A program made the position numbers and the translations under genes. Positions 1 through 6,256 of a stretch of DNA of 11,874 bases are shown here, piece after piece; the stretch's first letter is position 1; every line of letters begins with the position of its first letter. The notes under the pieces are model-generated. The model was not told the DNA's origin. It saw nothing but the letters and a program-made list of their open reading frames with translations, and did not search any database. This DNA comes from an uncultured Dyadobacter sp. GTDB lineage: Bacteria > Bacteroidota > Bacteroidia > Cytophagales > Spirosomataceae. The stretch spans positions 1-11,874 of the forward strand of contig CAMLNK010000036.1 of the NCBI GenBank assembly GCA_946481035.1, in the 5' to 3' direction.

Positions 1-1932
1 AAGCGAGTTGATCTGCTTGTTTCCGAATGAATTAGAGACCGTTGCCGGCGTCACCGAGTTTTGCAGCACATACACCATCGGATTTTGCAGCCCGCCGTTG
101 GTATTGCCGGCATCGATGCTCGATTTGATCCTCAATATATTACCGCCTGCCACCGCTTCGAGCGTAAACTTCGAATCGCCAAAGCTCTTGTTGACGTTCA
201 GCGTTCCCTGATAGTTGTTCTCATTATTTACCACCACCCGTTTGGCATAAGACCCTACAAAAAAGCCTTTCGCACTCCGAACTTCGTCGAGGTGGTTCAG
301 GTAATCGGAGAACACCCTGACGTCGGCCGAGAGCCAGTCGGTGAGCTTGTAGGTAAGGCCCGCATTACCGAAATAGCGGTTATTCTGGTCGGTATTGTAG
401 TTTTCGTATTGGTTCCAGTAAGGGTTTTGGGTAAATGCGGGTTTCTGGATATTCCACGCCGTGCGGTTCCACGATTGCTCTGTCCCGTCGGCATATTTGT
501 AATTGCGCAGGTAGGCGTCGTCGATCTGCCGCTGGCCGAACATCACGTAAAACAGCATCGGGTTATTGCCGAAGAAACCTGTTCCCGGCCGGCCTTTGGA
601 ATGGTCATTGATATAATTAATCCCGCCGCTGAATGTAAATTTCTCCGTGAATTTGTAAACCGTATTCAGGCTGATAAAAAACCGGCTCAGACTGCTGCCG
701 GGGTAAATAAAATTCTGCTTGGTCTGGCCGGCCGAAAAGCGGATCGAGCCATTATCGCCGCTGCTGGCAACCGAAAGGTTATTCGAGAAGGTCACGCCGG
801 TTTTGAAAAACTGCTTGGCATTGTCGGGATGCGGGCTCCATGGGGCCGTTTTGCCGAAATTCGGATTATTACGGTCCTGGTCCCACGACCAGTAATGCCG
901 CACCAGCTGCCCTTCCATCTTCGGCCCCCACGATTCGTCGGTACCGTAATCGGGAATGAGGTCGTAGCGCCCTTTCCCGTCGCCATCATCGTAAGTACCG
1001 CCGCCGGGGAGGAATCCGGACGGGTTCTGGTCGACGTACAGCTTCGTAAAATTCGAACTTCCGCCGCCTCCGTACGAGTTTTGGAATTTAGGTAAAAGCG
1101 AAACCTGATCGGCCTGGATATTCAAGTCATAATTTAAAGAAAGCTTGCCGGAGCCCTTGCCGGTTTTAGTAGTAATATAAATCACCCCATTCTGCCCGCG
1201 GCTACCATAAAGCGCCGTGGCCGCGGCGCCTTTCAGTACCGATATATTTTCCACATCGTTCGGATTGAGCAGCTGCGCCGGGTTGCCGTAATCATAACCG
1301 CCGCCGCCTGTGCCCTGGCCGCCGGTAACGCCGTATGAGTTCAGGTTCATATTGGCCATCGGCACGCCGTCTACGATAAACAATGCATTGTTGTTGCCGG
1401 ATATGGATTTCAAACCCCGGATGGTTACGCGGGAAGAGCCGCCCATCGATCCGCTATTCCCGCCGATCTGCACGCCGGCCAGTTTTCCCTGCAAAGAATT
1501 GATGTAATTCACCTCCCGAGCTTCCTGAATGCCGCCGCCATCGATCTGCTGTACGGCGTAGCCTACATTCCGGGTACTGCGCTGCACCCCCAGCGCGGTC
1601 ACGACCACTTCCCCGAGACTTTTCACATCCGCTTTCAGCTTCACAGTCACCTCGGTAGCGCCTGCGGATACATTCACATCCTGCGTAACATGCCCGATCG
1701 AGGAGACGGTAAGCACATGGCTGCCCGCAGGAAGCGTTATGCTGAAATTGCCATCCGCATCGGAATTGGTGCCATTGCTGGTACCCTTCACGAGCACGCT
1801 CACGCCCGGCAAACCGGCATTAGCTTCGTCGGTAACCTTTCCTTTCACACGCCTGTCCTGCCCGGTCGCCTCATATGCACAAAACAGCACGGCCAGTAAG
1901 ACCGATAAACAACTTCGTATCGATTGCGCCAT
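1..1932 (-). CDS. SusC/RagA-family TonB-linked outer-membrane receptor (N-terminal part, cut by window edge)
   Basis: An uninterrupted reading frame of 644 codons runs from ATG at 1932 off the left edge; family members are usually about 950-1100 residues, so the rest of the barrel lies outside. Residues 1-25 look like a Sec signal peptide. Residues about 29-103 form a carboxypeptidase-D-regulatory-like domain (KGKVTDEANAGLPGVSVLVKG). The SusC signature VVVTALG is at 109-115. The plug follows at about 115-255, with TIRGLKS, FIVDGVP and DVENISVLKGAAATALYGSRG-like sequence at 226-246, then beta-barrel sequence rich in aromatic residues and Asn. Family members import glycans or peptides with TonB energy and a SusD lipoprotein, which would be expected beyond base 1. 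The plug has a Gly-rich stretch at about 201-218. The substrate cannot be inferred. The histidine kinase gene lies 98 bases upstream on the same strand. Confidence 0.95.
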   Translation of the reverse strand, partial: MAQSIRSCLSVLLAVLFCAYEATGQDRRVKGKVTDEANAGLPGVSVLVKGTSNGTNSDADGNFSITLPAGSHVLTVSSIGHVTQDVNVSAGATEVTVKLKADVKSLGEVVVTALGVQRSTRNVGYAVQQIDGGGIQEAREVNYINSLQGKLAGVQIGGNSGSMGGSSRVTIRGLKSISGNNNALFIVDGVPMANMNLNSYGVTGGQGTGGGGYDYGNPAQLLNPNDVENISVLKGAAATALYGSRGQNGVIYITTKTGKGSGKLSLNYDLNIQADQVSLLPKFQNSYGGGGSSNFTKLYVDQNPSGFLPGGGTYDDGDGKGRYDLIPDYGTDESWGPKMEGQLVRHYWSWDQDRNNPNFGKTAPWSPHPDNAKQFFKTGVTFSNNLSVASSGDNGSIRFSAGQTKQNFIYPGSSLSRFFISLNTVYKFTEKFTFSGGINYINDHSKGRPGTGFFGNNPMLFYVMFGQRQIDDAYLRNYKYADGTEQSWNRTAWNIQKPAFTQNPYWNQYENYNTDQNNRYFGNAGLTYKLTDWLSADVRVFSDYLNHLDEVRSAKGFFVGSYAKRVVVNNENNYQGTLNVNKSFGDSKFTLEAVAGGNILRIKSSIDAGNTNGGLQNPMVYVLQNSVTPATVSNSFGNKQINSL

Positions 1933-1942
1933 ATTTGTAAAA

Positions 1943-1966
1943 TTTAAAGATTAAATATTCTTTAAA
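1943..1966 (-). promoter_or_regulatory. Perfect 8-bp inverted repeat just upstream of the SusC start
   Basis: TTTAAAGA (1943-1950) and TCTTTAAA (1959-1966) are exact reverse complements separated by 8 bases. The element begins 11 bases before the SusC ATG. It could be a weak 5'-UTR stem-loop or a protein-binding operator. It is very AT-rich, so chance or weak pairing is possible. I found no convincing TTTG/TAnnTTTG promoter in the 98-base gap. No canonical Shine-Dalgarno sequence is visible, which is normal in this phylum. Confidence 0.4.
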
Positions 1967-2030
1967 GGCGAAACCGAAATACGTATACTGATGGGCACTT
2001 GATAGGCGGAACAGAAATCGACGATTGAGG

Positions 2031-3737
2031 TCAAAGTATCGACGAATCAGCAAAGCAAGACTGGTTTTCAGGAATCAAGATATGAAAAGTTGCTCCCTGC
2101 CCTGTTTCTGAGGTAGCGTAAATATGTCCGTGATGGTTTTGAAGAATCTTTTTGCACATGGCCAGTCCGATACCGGTGCCTTCGAACTCCTTCTTCCCGT
2201 GCAGGCGCTGAAAGATTTCGAAAATCTGTTCGGCATAATGCTGATCGAACCCGATGCCATTGTCGCTTACCTGCATATGATAGTAGGCGCAGCGGGTATC
2301 CAGCATTGGATACGACTTCAATGCCGCAGTATCAAGCAGTGTTCCGGAAATGGTGATCACAGGGTTTGAATCTGCGCGGGTGAATTTCAATGCATTGGAA
2401 ATAAGGTTACCAAACAGCTGAGACATCTGCAAAGGTACCGCCTCCACTACGGGCAGCTTTCCGTAGGTCACAGTGGCTTGCTTCTGGTCGATCAGCAGTT
2501 CCAGATCATCGACGACATTGTCTATTATCACGCTAAGATCGGTTTCCCTCACCAGGTCGGTGTCCCTGGATAACTGTGAAAACGTAAGCACATCGCGAAT
2601 GAGCAGCAACATCCGCGCCGAGGCATTCTTGATTTTACCAAGATAGTGCTGCTGGCGGTCAGTAGTATCTCCCAGCGCTGCTTCCAGCATTTGGGTAAAT
2701 GTGGCCACCTTCCGGATCGGCTCCTGCAAATCGTGAGACGCAATGTAGGCAAACTGTGCCAGCTCCGCGTTGGAGCGCTGCAAATGCCGGTTCGCGGCCG
2801 CCAGCTCGCGAGTGCGCTCGGCAACGATTTCCTCCATTTTAAGCTTTGCAGTAACTTGCGCTGTCACATCCTGGCAAAGAACCATCACGCCCTCCACATG
2901 ACCGTCGCCGCCGCGATAGGGCTGATATACAAGATTTAAAAAACCCTCTTTCTTTTCTCCGTTCACAAACACAAAATAGGGATGCTCGCTCAGGTAAACC
3001 GGTTCGCCGGTCGTTCTGACCTCCTCATGAATACTCCTGAAATACGGCTCGGTTTCTGGTACGACCGAAAAAAGCGGTTTGCCAAGCAGTTCCTCGCGGG
3101 AGCGACCTACGAGTTGCCCATAGGCGTCGTTGACAATCTCCACGACCATATCCTTGCCAATGAGTACGATTATCCCCACCGTAGCGTCCGTCACAAGGTT
3201 TTGAAAACGCCGCTCCGAATCGTGCAGCTGATTGAACACCAGCACCTTTTGGGTAGTCTCGGTACAGGTTACAAAAACGCCGTTAATCTGGCCCCCGTCG
3301 TCATAAACCGGGCTGTAACTGAATGTCCAGTAAATATCCTCGATTTTACCATTCCTGAAAAACGGTACGAGCTGATCCTCAAACCAGACGGGCTCGCCAC
3401 TGTCCATCACTTTTTTGAGCAGCGGGCCGATAAAATCCCATATCTCAGGCCAGACCTCCGTGCCCTTCTTTCCAAGTGCGGGATGCTTGCCGTCGGTGCC
3501 CAGGCTCGGCCGGAATGCATCATTATAAAAACAGATCAGGTCCTCGCCCCAGAAAAGGAACATCGGGAATGCGGAATGCAGCACAATGCCCAAGGTGGTA
3601 CGCAAGCTTTGCTGCCATTGTTCCGGCGAGCCGATCGACGTCCGCGACCAATCGAACGAGCGCGTCAGGGCGCCCATTTCACCACCTCCCCGGATGAAGT
3701 GAAAAACCTGGTCGTTTGTGGGCTTACGCAAATCCAT
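2031..3737 (-). CDS. Soluble PAS-PAS sensor histidine kinase
   Basis: This 568-aa protein should autophosphorylate on His and pass the phosphate to a receiver, probably the regulator encoded just upstream. Residues about 45-168 are a PAS-like domain of the type with FPMFLFWGEDL and a WTFSYSPVYDDGG core; residues about 178-295 are a second PAS domain (NDAYGQLVGRSREELLGK). A helical linker (about 296-325) leads to the HisKA domain with H335 in FAYIASHDLQEP. The ATPase domain has an N box (LFGNLISNALKF, 441-452), G1 (DNGIGFD, 492-498), an F box (IFEIFQRLHG) and G2 (GTGIGLAMCKK, 520-530). All catalytic motifs are intact. There is no signal peptide or membrane segment, so it is predicted cytoplasmic; the PAS ligand or cofactor is unknown. 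The start at 3737 lies 54 bases after the regulator's stop, suggesting an operon. Confidence 0.95.
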   Translation of the reverse strand: MDLRKPTNDQVFHFIRGGGEMGALTRSFDWSRTSIGSPEQWQQSLRTTLGIVLHSAFPMFLFWGEDLICFYNDAFRPSLGTDGKHPALGKKGTEVWPEIWDFIGPLLKKVMDSGEPVWFEDQLVPFFRNGKIEDIYWTFSYSPVYDDGGQINGVFVTCTETTQKVLVFNQLHDSERRFQNLVTDATVGIIVLIGKDMVVEIVNDAYGQLVGRSREELLGKPLFSVVPETEPYFRSIHEEVRTTGEPVYLSEHPYFVFVNGEKKEGFLNLVYQPYRGGDGHVEGVMVLCQDVTAQVTAKLKMEEIVAERTRELAAANRHLQRSNAELAQFAYIASHDLQEPIRKVATFTQMLEAALGDTTDRQQHYLGKIKNASARMLLLIRDVLTFSQLSRDTDLVRETDLSVIIDNVVDDLELLIDQKQATVTYGKLPVVEAVPLQMSQLFGNLISNALKFTRADSNPVITISGTLLDTAALKSYPMLDTRCAYYHMQVSDNGIGFDQHYAEQIFEIFQRLHGKKEFEGTGIGLAMCKKILQNHHGHIYATSETGQGATFHILIPENQSCFADSSIL

Positions 3738-3757
3738 ATCAATGAATGAATACGTAA

Positions 3758-3785
3758 ATCCCTGTACTATAATCGCGCCAGGGAT
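3758..3785 (-). other. Intercistronic stem-loop between response regulator and kinase
   Basis: ATCCCTG (3758-3764) and CAGGGAT (3779-3785) are a perfect 7-bp inverted repeat with a 14-base loop. They sit in the 54-base gap between the regulator stop and the kinase start. No T-run follows on the minus strand, so a complete intrinsic terminator is unlikely. An RNA-processing or stability element that sets the regulator-to-kinase ratio is possible. This rests only on the sequence match. Confidence 0.4.
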
Positions 3786-3791
3786 GGGAGC

Positions 3792-4172
3792 TTACACCAG
3801 GACTTTTTCGAGGATCGCCACCAGGTCTTCGAAACGGCCCGGTTTTGTAAAAAATTGACAGACCCCGAGCTGTTTCACCTGAGATACCGTGGCGGTGTTG
3901 GAAGAGGTAGACAGGATCACAACCGGTATTTCGCGAAGTTTTTCATCTTTTTTGATCTCGGTCAGGAACTGCTCCCCGTTCATCAGCGGCATGTTAAGAT
4001 CCAGAAAAATGAGGTCGGTTTGGAGTTCTCCTTTTGTGATCTGACTTAAAGCTTTCCTGGCGCTGTCCAGAACAGTGCAGCGAACAGGCTTTCGGGTACA
4101 TTCAAGCGCGGTCAGGAAAATTTCCTGGTCATCTTCGTCATCGTCGATGAGAAGAATATTCTGATAGAGCAT
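3792..4172 (-). CDS. Single-domain CheY-like response regulator (Rcp1-like)
   Basis: The whole 126-aa product is one receiver domain with no output domain. The acidic pocket is D10-D12 (LLIDDDEDD), the phospho-acceptor is D58 in LIFLDLNMP, the switch Ser/Thr is S88/T89 in VVILSTSS, and the conserved Lys is K110 in FFTKPG. All key residues are present, so it should be phosphorylatable. This type is commonly paired with PAS or phytochrome-type kinases, as in cyanobacterial Rcp1. It probably acts by protein-protein contact or as a phosphorelay intermediate. It is followed on the same strand by the PAS histidine kinase, the likely partner. The start at 4172 is the only ATG giving a full beta-1 strand. 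Confidence 0.93.
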   Translation of the reverse strand: MLYQNILLIDDDEDDQEIFLTALECTRKPVRCTVLDSARKALSQITKGELQTDLIFLDLNMPLMNGEQFLTEIKKDEKLREIPVVILSTSSNTATVSQVKQLGVCQFFTKPGRFEDLVAILEKVLV

Positions 4173-4197
4173 TTACAGGAGCATAAAGAAATTCATG

Positions 4198-4227
4198 CAA
4201 ATTATACTACTACGCAGTTTAAACCAA
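4198..4227 (-). promoter_or_regulatory. Candidate promoter for the response regulator-kinase pair
   Basis: On the minus strand, TTG (4227-4225) is followed after 18 bases by TATAATTTG (4206-4198). This resembles the Bacteroidota primary-sigma promoter (TTTG at -33, TAnnTTTG at -7) but has one extra base inside the -7 element. A start about 7 bases downstream would give a leader of about 20 bases before the ATG at 4172. The call is motif-based only. Confidence 0.35.
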
Positions 4228-4233
4228 GTAATC

Positions 4234-4265
4234 TTTGCCACGGGTTTTAATATGCTTTATATTTT
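4234..4265 (+). promoter_or_regulatory. Candidate Bacteroidota-type promoter for the DUF4287 gene
   Basis: TTTG (4234-4237), a 20-base spacer and TATATTTT (4258-4265) match the phylum promoter in order, spacing and 7 of 8 bases of the -7 element (TAnnTTTG). Transcription starting near 4272 would leave a leader of about 27 bases before the ATG at 4299. It overlaps, back to back, the candidate promoter of the divergent regulator-kinase operon in a 126-base spacer. Confidence 0.45.
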
Positions 4266-4298
4266 ACAATTTAAATCCTTAAACCAACCGAAAACGAT

Positions 4299-4529
4299 AT
4301 GTCATTTCAGGGATACCTCAAAACCATCCTGGCCAAAACCGGCAAAGGCCCCGACGATTTCCGGAAACTTGCAGAAGAAAAAGGGTTCACAGCCAACGGG
4401 CAATTAAAAGCCAGCACGAAGGCTGGCGATATTGTTCAATGGCTCAAAACAGATTACGATCTCGGCCAGGGACACGCGATGGCCATTTATGCATTGCTGA
4501 AAGGTATTAAGGACGAAAACAGCGACTAG
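4299..4529 (+). CDS. DUF4287 domain-containing small protein
   Basis: This 76-aa protein matches my memory of the DUF4287 family over its whole length. It opens with MSFQGYLKTILAKTGKGPDDF, has the central KAGDIVQWLK segment (about residues 42-51), and ends with the conserved DLGQGHAMAIYALLKG stretch (about 54-69). It is small, soluble and mainly helical, with no signal peptide. The molecular function is unknown. The start at 4299 gives the family-typical MSFQ N-terminus and follows a good promoter match. Its stop is 6 bases from the stop of the convergent metallopeptidase gene. Confidence 0.88.
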   Translation: MSFQGYLKTILAKTGKGPDDFRKLAEEKGFTANGQLKASTKAGDIVQWLKTDYDLGQGHAMAIYALLKGIKDENSD

Positions 4530-4535
4530 TACTAC

Positions 4536-5381
4536 TCAGCGAATATCCTGGTAGCGCCCCTGGCTCAGGTCACCGGTTTCGTAACCCTTCTTGAACCAGT
4601 ACATCCGCTGCTGCGAGGTGCCATGCGTAAATGCGTCGGGAACGACGTAGCCCTGCGATTCCTTTTGGAGCTTATCGTCACCAATGGCGTTGGCGGCGGT
4701 CAGGGCAGCTTCCAGGTCGCCGGGTTCAAGGATCTTATCCATCTGATTCGCGTGGTTGGCCCACACGCCCGCGAGGAAATCGGCCTGTAATTCCAGCTTT
4801 ACCGACAGCTTGTTATACTCCGCCTCGCTTAGCCGCGCGCGCTGCTCCTGCACTTGCTGCGAAATACCCATCAGGTTCTGGACATGATGCCCTACCTCGT
4901 GCGCTACCACATAGGCGACCGCGAATTCGCCCGGTGCATTGAACCGGTCTCGAAGCTCGTCGCAGAAAGTAAGGTCGATATACACCTTGTGGTCGGCCGG
5001 GCAATAGAATGGCCCCATGGCCGACGAAGCCCCGCCGCAAGCACTCTGCGTGGCATTTGAAAACATCTGCAACACCGGCTTTTCATATTCGGCGTTGTTT
5101 TGCGCATAAATCTGCGTCCATACATCTTCGGTACTCCCCAAAACCGCCGAAACGAAATCCGCCGTCTTGTCATCCGGGCGCGGTCCTGCCGGCCGGCTTT
5201 CCGCCTGCTCGGTTTGTGCACCTTGTATGTTGGAAAGTATCTCCTGCGGGTCCTGACCGGTGAGCAGCCCGATGGCCACCACGATGATCACCCCGATGCC
5301 ACCTAATGCAACTTTTCCCCCACCCGACATTCCGCGGCGGTCTTCGACGTTGCTGCTTCTGCGTAAATCCTGCCAACGCAT
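4536..5381 (-). CDS. ypfJ: YpfJ-type neutral zinc metallopeptidase (Zn_peptidase family)
   Basis: This 281-aa protein begins MRWQDLRRSSNVEDRRG, the characteristic N-terminus of the YpfJ (KPN_02809) family. A single membrane segment follows at about 23-41 (KVALGGIGVIIVVAIGLL), so it is predicted to be membrane-anchored with the peptidase domain outside the cytoplasm. The zinc site is the HExxH motif HEVGHH (H161, E162, H165) with a likely third ligand at E197 in ELQADFLAGVW. Cysteines at 115, 127 and 140 lie in the conserved region before the active site. The family is widespread and its physiological substrate is unclear. Length and motifs are complete. A perfect TAnnTTTG element lies about 70 bases upstream of the ATG at 5381. 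Confidence 0.93.
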   Translation of the reverse strand: MRWQDLRRSSNVEDRRGMSGGGKVALGGIGVIIVVAIGLLTGQDPQEILSNIQGAQTEQAESRPAGPRPDDKTADFVSAVLGSTEDVWTQIYAQNNAEYEKPVLQMFSNATQSACGGASSAMGPFYCPADHKVYIDLTFCDELRDRFNAPGEFAVAYVVAHEVGHHVQNLMGISQQVQEQRARLSEAEYNKLSVKLELQADFLAGVWANHANQMDKILEPGDLEAALTAANAIGDDKLQKESQGYVVPDAFTHGTSQQRMYWFKKGYETGDLSQGRYQDIR

Positions 5382-5448
5382 GTTGTTGATGTTATTTTAG
5401 GTTAGAAATAAAACTTAATGCAAACCGGAGTTCCGAACCCGATAGATT

Positions 5449-5456
5449 CAAATATA
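5449..5456 (-). promoter_or_regulatory. Perfect TAnnTTTG -7 element for the metallopeptidase gene
   Basis: On the minus strand these bases read TATATTTG, an exact match to the Bacteroidota -7 consensus. A start near 5442 would give a leader of about 60 bases before the ATG at 5381. I see no good TTTG or TTG at the expected -33 distance, only TTTC-like sequence, so the promoter may be weak or activator-dependent. Confidence 0.35.
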
Positions 5457-5519
5457 GAAATAATGCCAACCATGAGAAGAAAGTGTGCCACGATAATTTT
5501 ACAATGCACTTCCGGTTCT

Positions 5520-5552
5520 ACAATTATTGTCGGCAATGTCTACATATGTAGA
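5520..5552. promoter_or_regulatory. Two adjacent perfect palindromes, possible operator
   Basis: ACAATTATTGT (5520-5530, 5-bp arms and one central base) and TCTACATATGTAGA (5539-5552, fully palindromic over 14 bases) have centres about 20.5 bp apart, close to two helical turns. They lie upstream of both the minus-strand -7 element at 5449-5456 and the plus-strand promoter at 5631-5660. This would suit a dimeric regulator binding one DNA face, but no regulator is identified. Confidence 0.35.
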
Positions 5553-5630
5553 TTTCGTAAAGTCTTTTTCCCATACAATAACTTGTAAAACCGTTAAATA
5601 AGTAATTCCAAAACATCGCTCAATAAATTC

Positions 5631-5660
5631 TTTGCCCGGTGTGTGATGTACTTAATTTTA
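5631..5660 (+). promoter_or_regulatory. Candidate promoter for the short gene at 5694
   Basis: TTTG (5631-5634), an 18-base spacer and TAATTTTA (5653-5660) resemble the Bacteroidota promoter; the -7 element matches 7 of 8 positions. A start near 5667 would give a leader of about 27 bases. The spacer is slightly short of the usual 19-21 bases. Confidence 0.42.
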
Positions 5661-5693
5661 GGCAACTGAAGTTAATCTAAATCGGATCGGCCT

Positions 5694-5921
5694 ATGTCAT
5701 TCACTAAACCTTATTTTGCAGGATTCGAGTATCACTCCAACGAAATCTGCAAATTTCTCCAGACGTACAGCACGTTCACGCTGATGCTGACCAACGGAGC
5801 GATCATCCACCACCAGCCTGAACACGCAATGGACTTTCAGCGCTGGCTCAACCACCACCAGATCGAGGACATTCGCGTGTCCATCCGGAACAACAACCCG
5901 GCGATCGTCACACAGCAGTAG
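5694..5921 (+). CDS. Small hypothetical protein (75 aa), family not recognised
   Basis: I do not recognise this product. It looks soluble, with no signal peptide or membrane segment, and is rich in His, Asn and Gln. A hydrophobic strand-like segment (TFTLMLTNGAIIHHQPEHA, about residues 27-45) is followed by an amphipathic FQRWLNHHQIEDIRVSI stretch (about 48-64). This could be a small alpha/beta fold. The case for a real gene is that third codon positions are mostly G or C, as in neighbouring genes, and a promoter-like motif sits just upstream of the ATG. The overlapping minus-strand frame (5697-6080) has shadow-like composition. It stands alone, over 300 bases from the next plus-strand gene. 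Confidence 0.7.
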   Translation: MSFTKPYFAGFEYHSNEICKFLQTYSTFTLMLTNGAIIHHQPEHAMDFQRWLNHHQIEDIRVSIRNNNPAIVTQQ

Positions 5922-5990
5922 CATATTCGCCGCTGCAAACAACTCAACCTCTAACGTTCCTCCTTTTTTCTTCTCTCCTCCCGTCAGTCG

Positions 5991-6003
5991 GCCAATCATT
6001 GGC
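5991..6003. repeat. Short palindrome GCCAAT-c-ATTGGC
   Basis: A perfect 6-bp inverted repeat with a single central base. That loop is too short for an RNA hairpin of full stem length, so a protein-binding site is as plausible as an RNA structure. It is the first of three inverted repeats in this gap. Confidence 0.35.
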
Positions 6004-6019
6004 AACTGCCCAGCCTGCA

Positions 6020-6038
6020 TTTGACTACCGTCGTCAAA
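6020..6038. repeat. Inverted repeat TTTGAC / GTCAAA
   Basis: TTTGAC (6020-6025) and GTCAAA (6033-6038) are exact reverse complements around a 7-base spacer (TACCGTC). It could be a small hairpin or an operator. It lies about 80 bases upstream of the -7-like element at 6120. Confidence 0.35.
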
Positions 6039-6052
6039 GCGCTTTCCAAGTA

Positions 6053-6083
6053 GTAATACCAGGCAAATCTGGTACCACATTAC
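6053..6083 (+). terminator. Possible terminator-like hairpin after the 75-aa gene
   Basis: TACCAG (6057-6062) and CTGGTA (6069-6074) pair perfectly around a GCAAAT loop. A lower stem of GTAA (6053-6056) with TTAC (6080-6083) can extend it across a bulge. No T-run follows, so it is not a classical intrinsic terminator. It could instead be a 3'-end stabilising structure. Confidence 0.3.
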
Positions 6084-6119
6084 GTCAATCCGCCATCAAC
6101 TTTCAGCACTTATTCCCTT

Positions 6120-6127
6120 TATTTTTG
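6120..6127 (+). promoter_or_regulatory. TAnnTTTG -7 element for the PSCyt/DUF1501 operon
   Basis: TATTTTTG matches the Bacteroidota -7 consensus exactly. No clear TTTG or TTG lies 19-21 bases upstream. If used, it gives a leader of about 120 bases before the ATG at 6257, long enough to carry regulation. T-rich context makes a chance match fairly likely. Confidence 0.3.
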
Positions 6128-6256
6128 TATTAAATCAATTACATCACACATTTCAAATACCGCTTTCCCGGCTTCCCGGGCTCTTTTCAATTCTCACCCC
6201 AAACAAAACACGGATAAAAAAGCGTAAAACATTACAACTACCTGCTTTCGGATGGT

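Larger units (their letters stand above)
5382..5693. other. 312-base divergent intergenic region
   Basis: No supportable gene lies here. This AT-rich spacer separates the metallopeptidase (minus) from the short gene at 5694 (plus). It holds a -7-like element for each direction and two neighbouring palindromes (5520-5530 and 5539-5552), listed separately. The only ATG frame of note (5472-5588, 38 codons) has codon choice and composition unlike its neighbours. Confidence 0.7.
5922..6256. other. 335-base intergenic region with hairpins and a pyrimidine tract
   Basis: No supportable gene lies here. It contains a 26-base all-pyrimidine run on the plus strand (5957-5982), three inverted repeats in close succession (5991-6003, 6020-6038, 6057-6074) and a TAnnTTTG element at 6120-6127. 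The left half probably ends transcription of the short upstream gene. The right half is probably the promoter and leader of the PSCyt/DUF1501 operon, which would leave a long leader of about 125 bases. Confidence 0.6.

Noticed and set aside
61..1095. 344-codon plus-strand open frame
   Set aside because: It is antisense to the SusC gene, whose 644-codon minus-strand frame shows clear family motifs. The plus-strand product matches no family and is a shadow of G/C-rich codon use.
2982..3749. 255-codon plus-strand open frame
   Set aside because: It lies antisense within the histidine kinase gene, whose PAS domains are intact on the other strand.
4527..4538. Possible bidirectional terminator between the convergent DUF4287 and peptidase genes
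   Set aside because: Only 6 bases separate the stops and no stem followed by a T-run is visible on either strand.
5472..5588. 38-codon plus-strand frame in the 312-base gap
   Set aside because: It has AT-rich codon choice unlike nearby genes, no promoter or ribosome-site support, and overlaps the palindrome pair.
5697..6080. 127-codon minus-strand open frame
   Set aside because: It overlaps the 75-aa gene on the opposite strand and runs through the pyrimidine tract. Its composition looks like an antisense shadow, with Val-rich runs where the plus strand has His and Asn codons.
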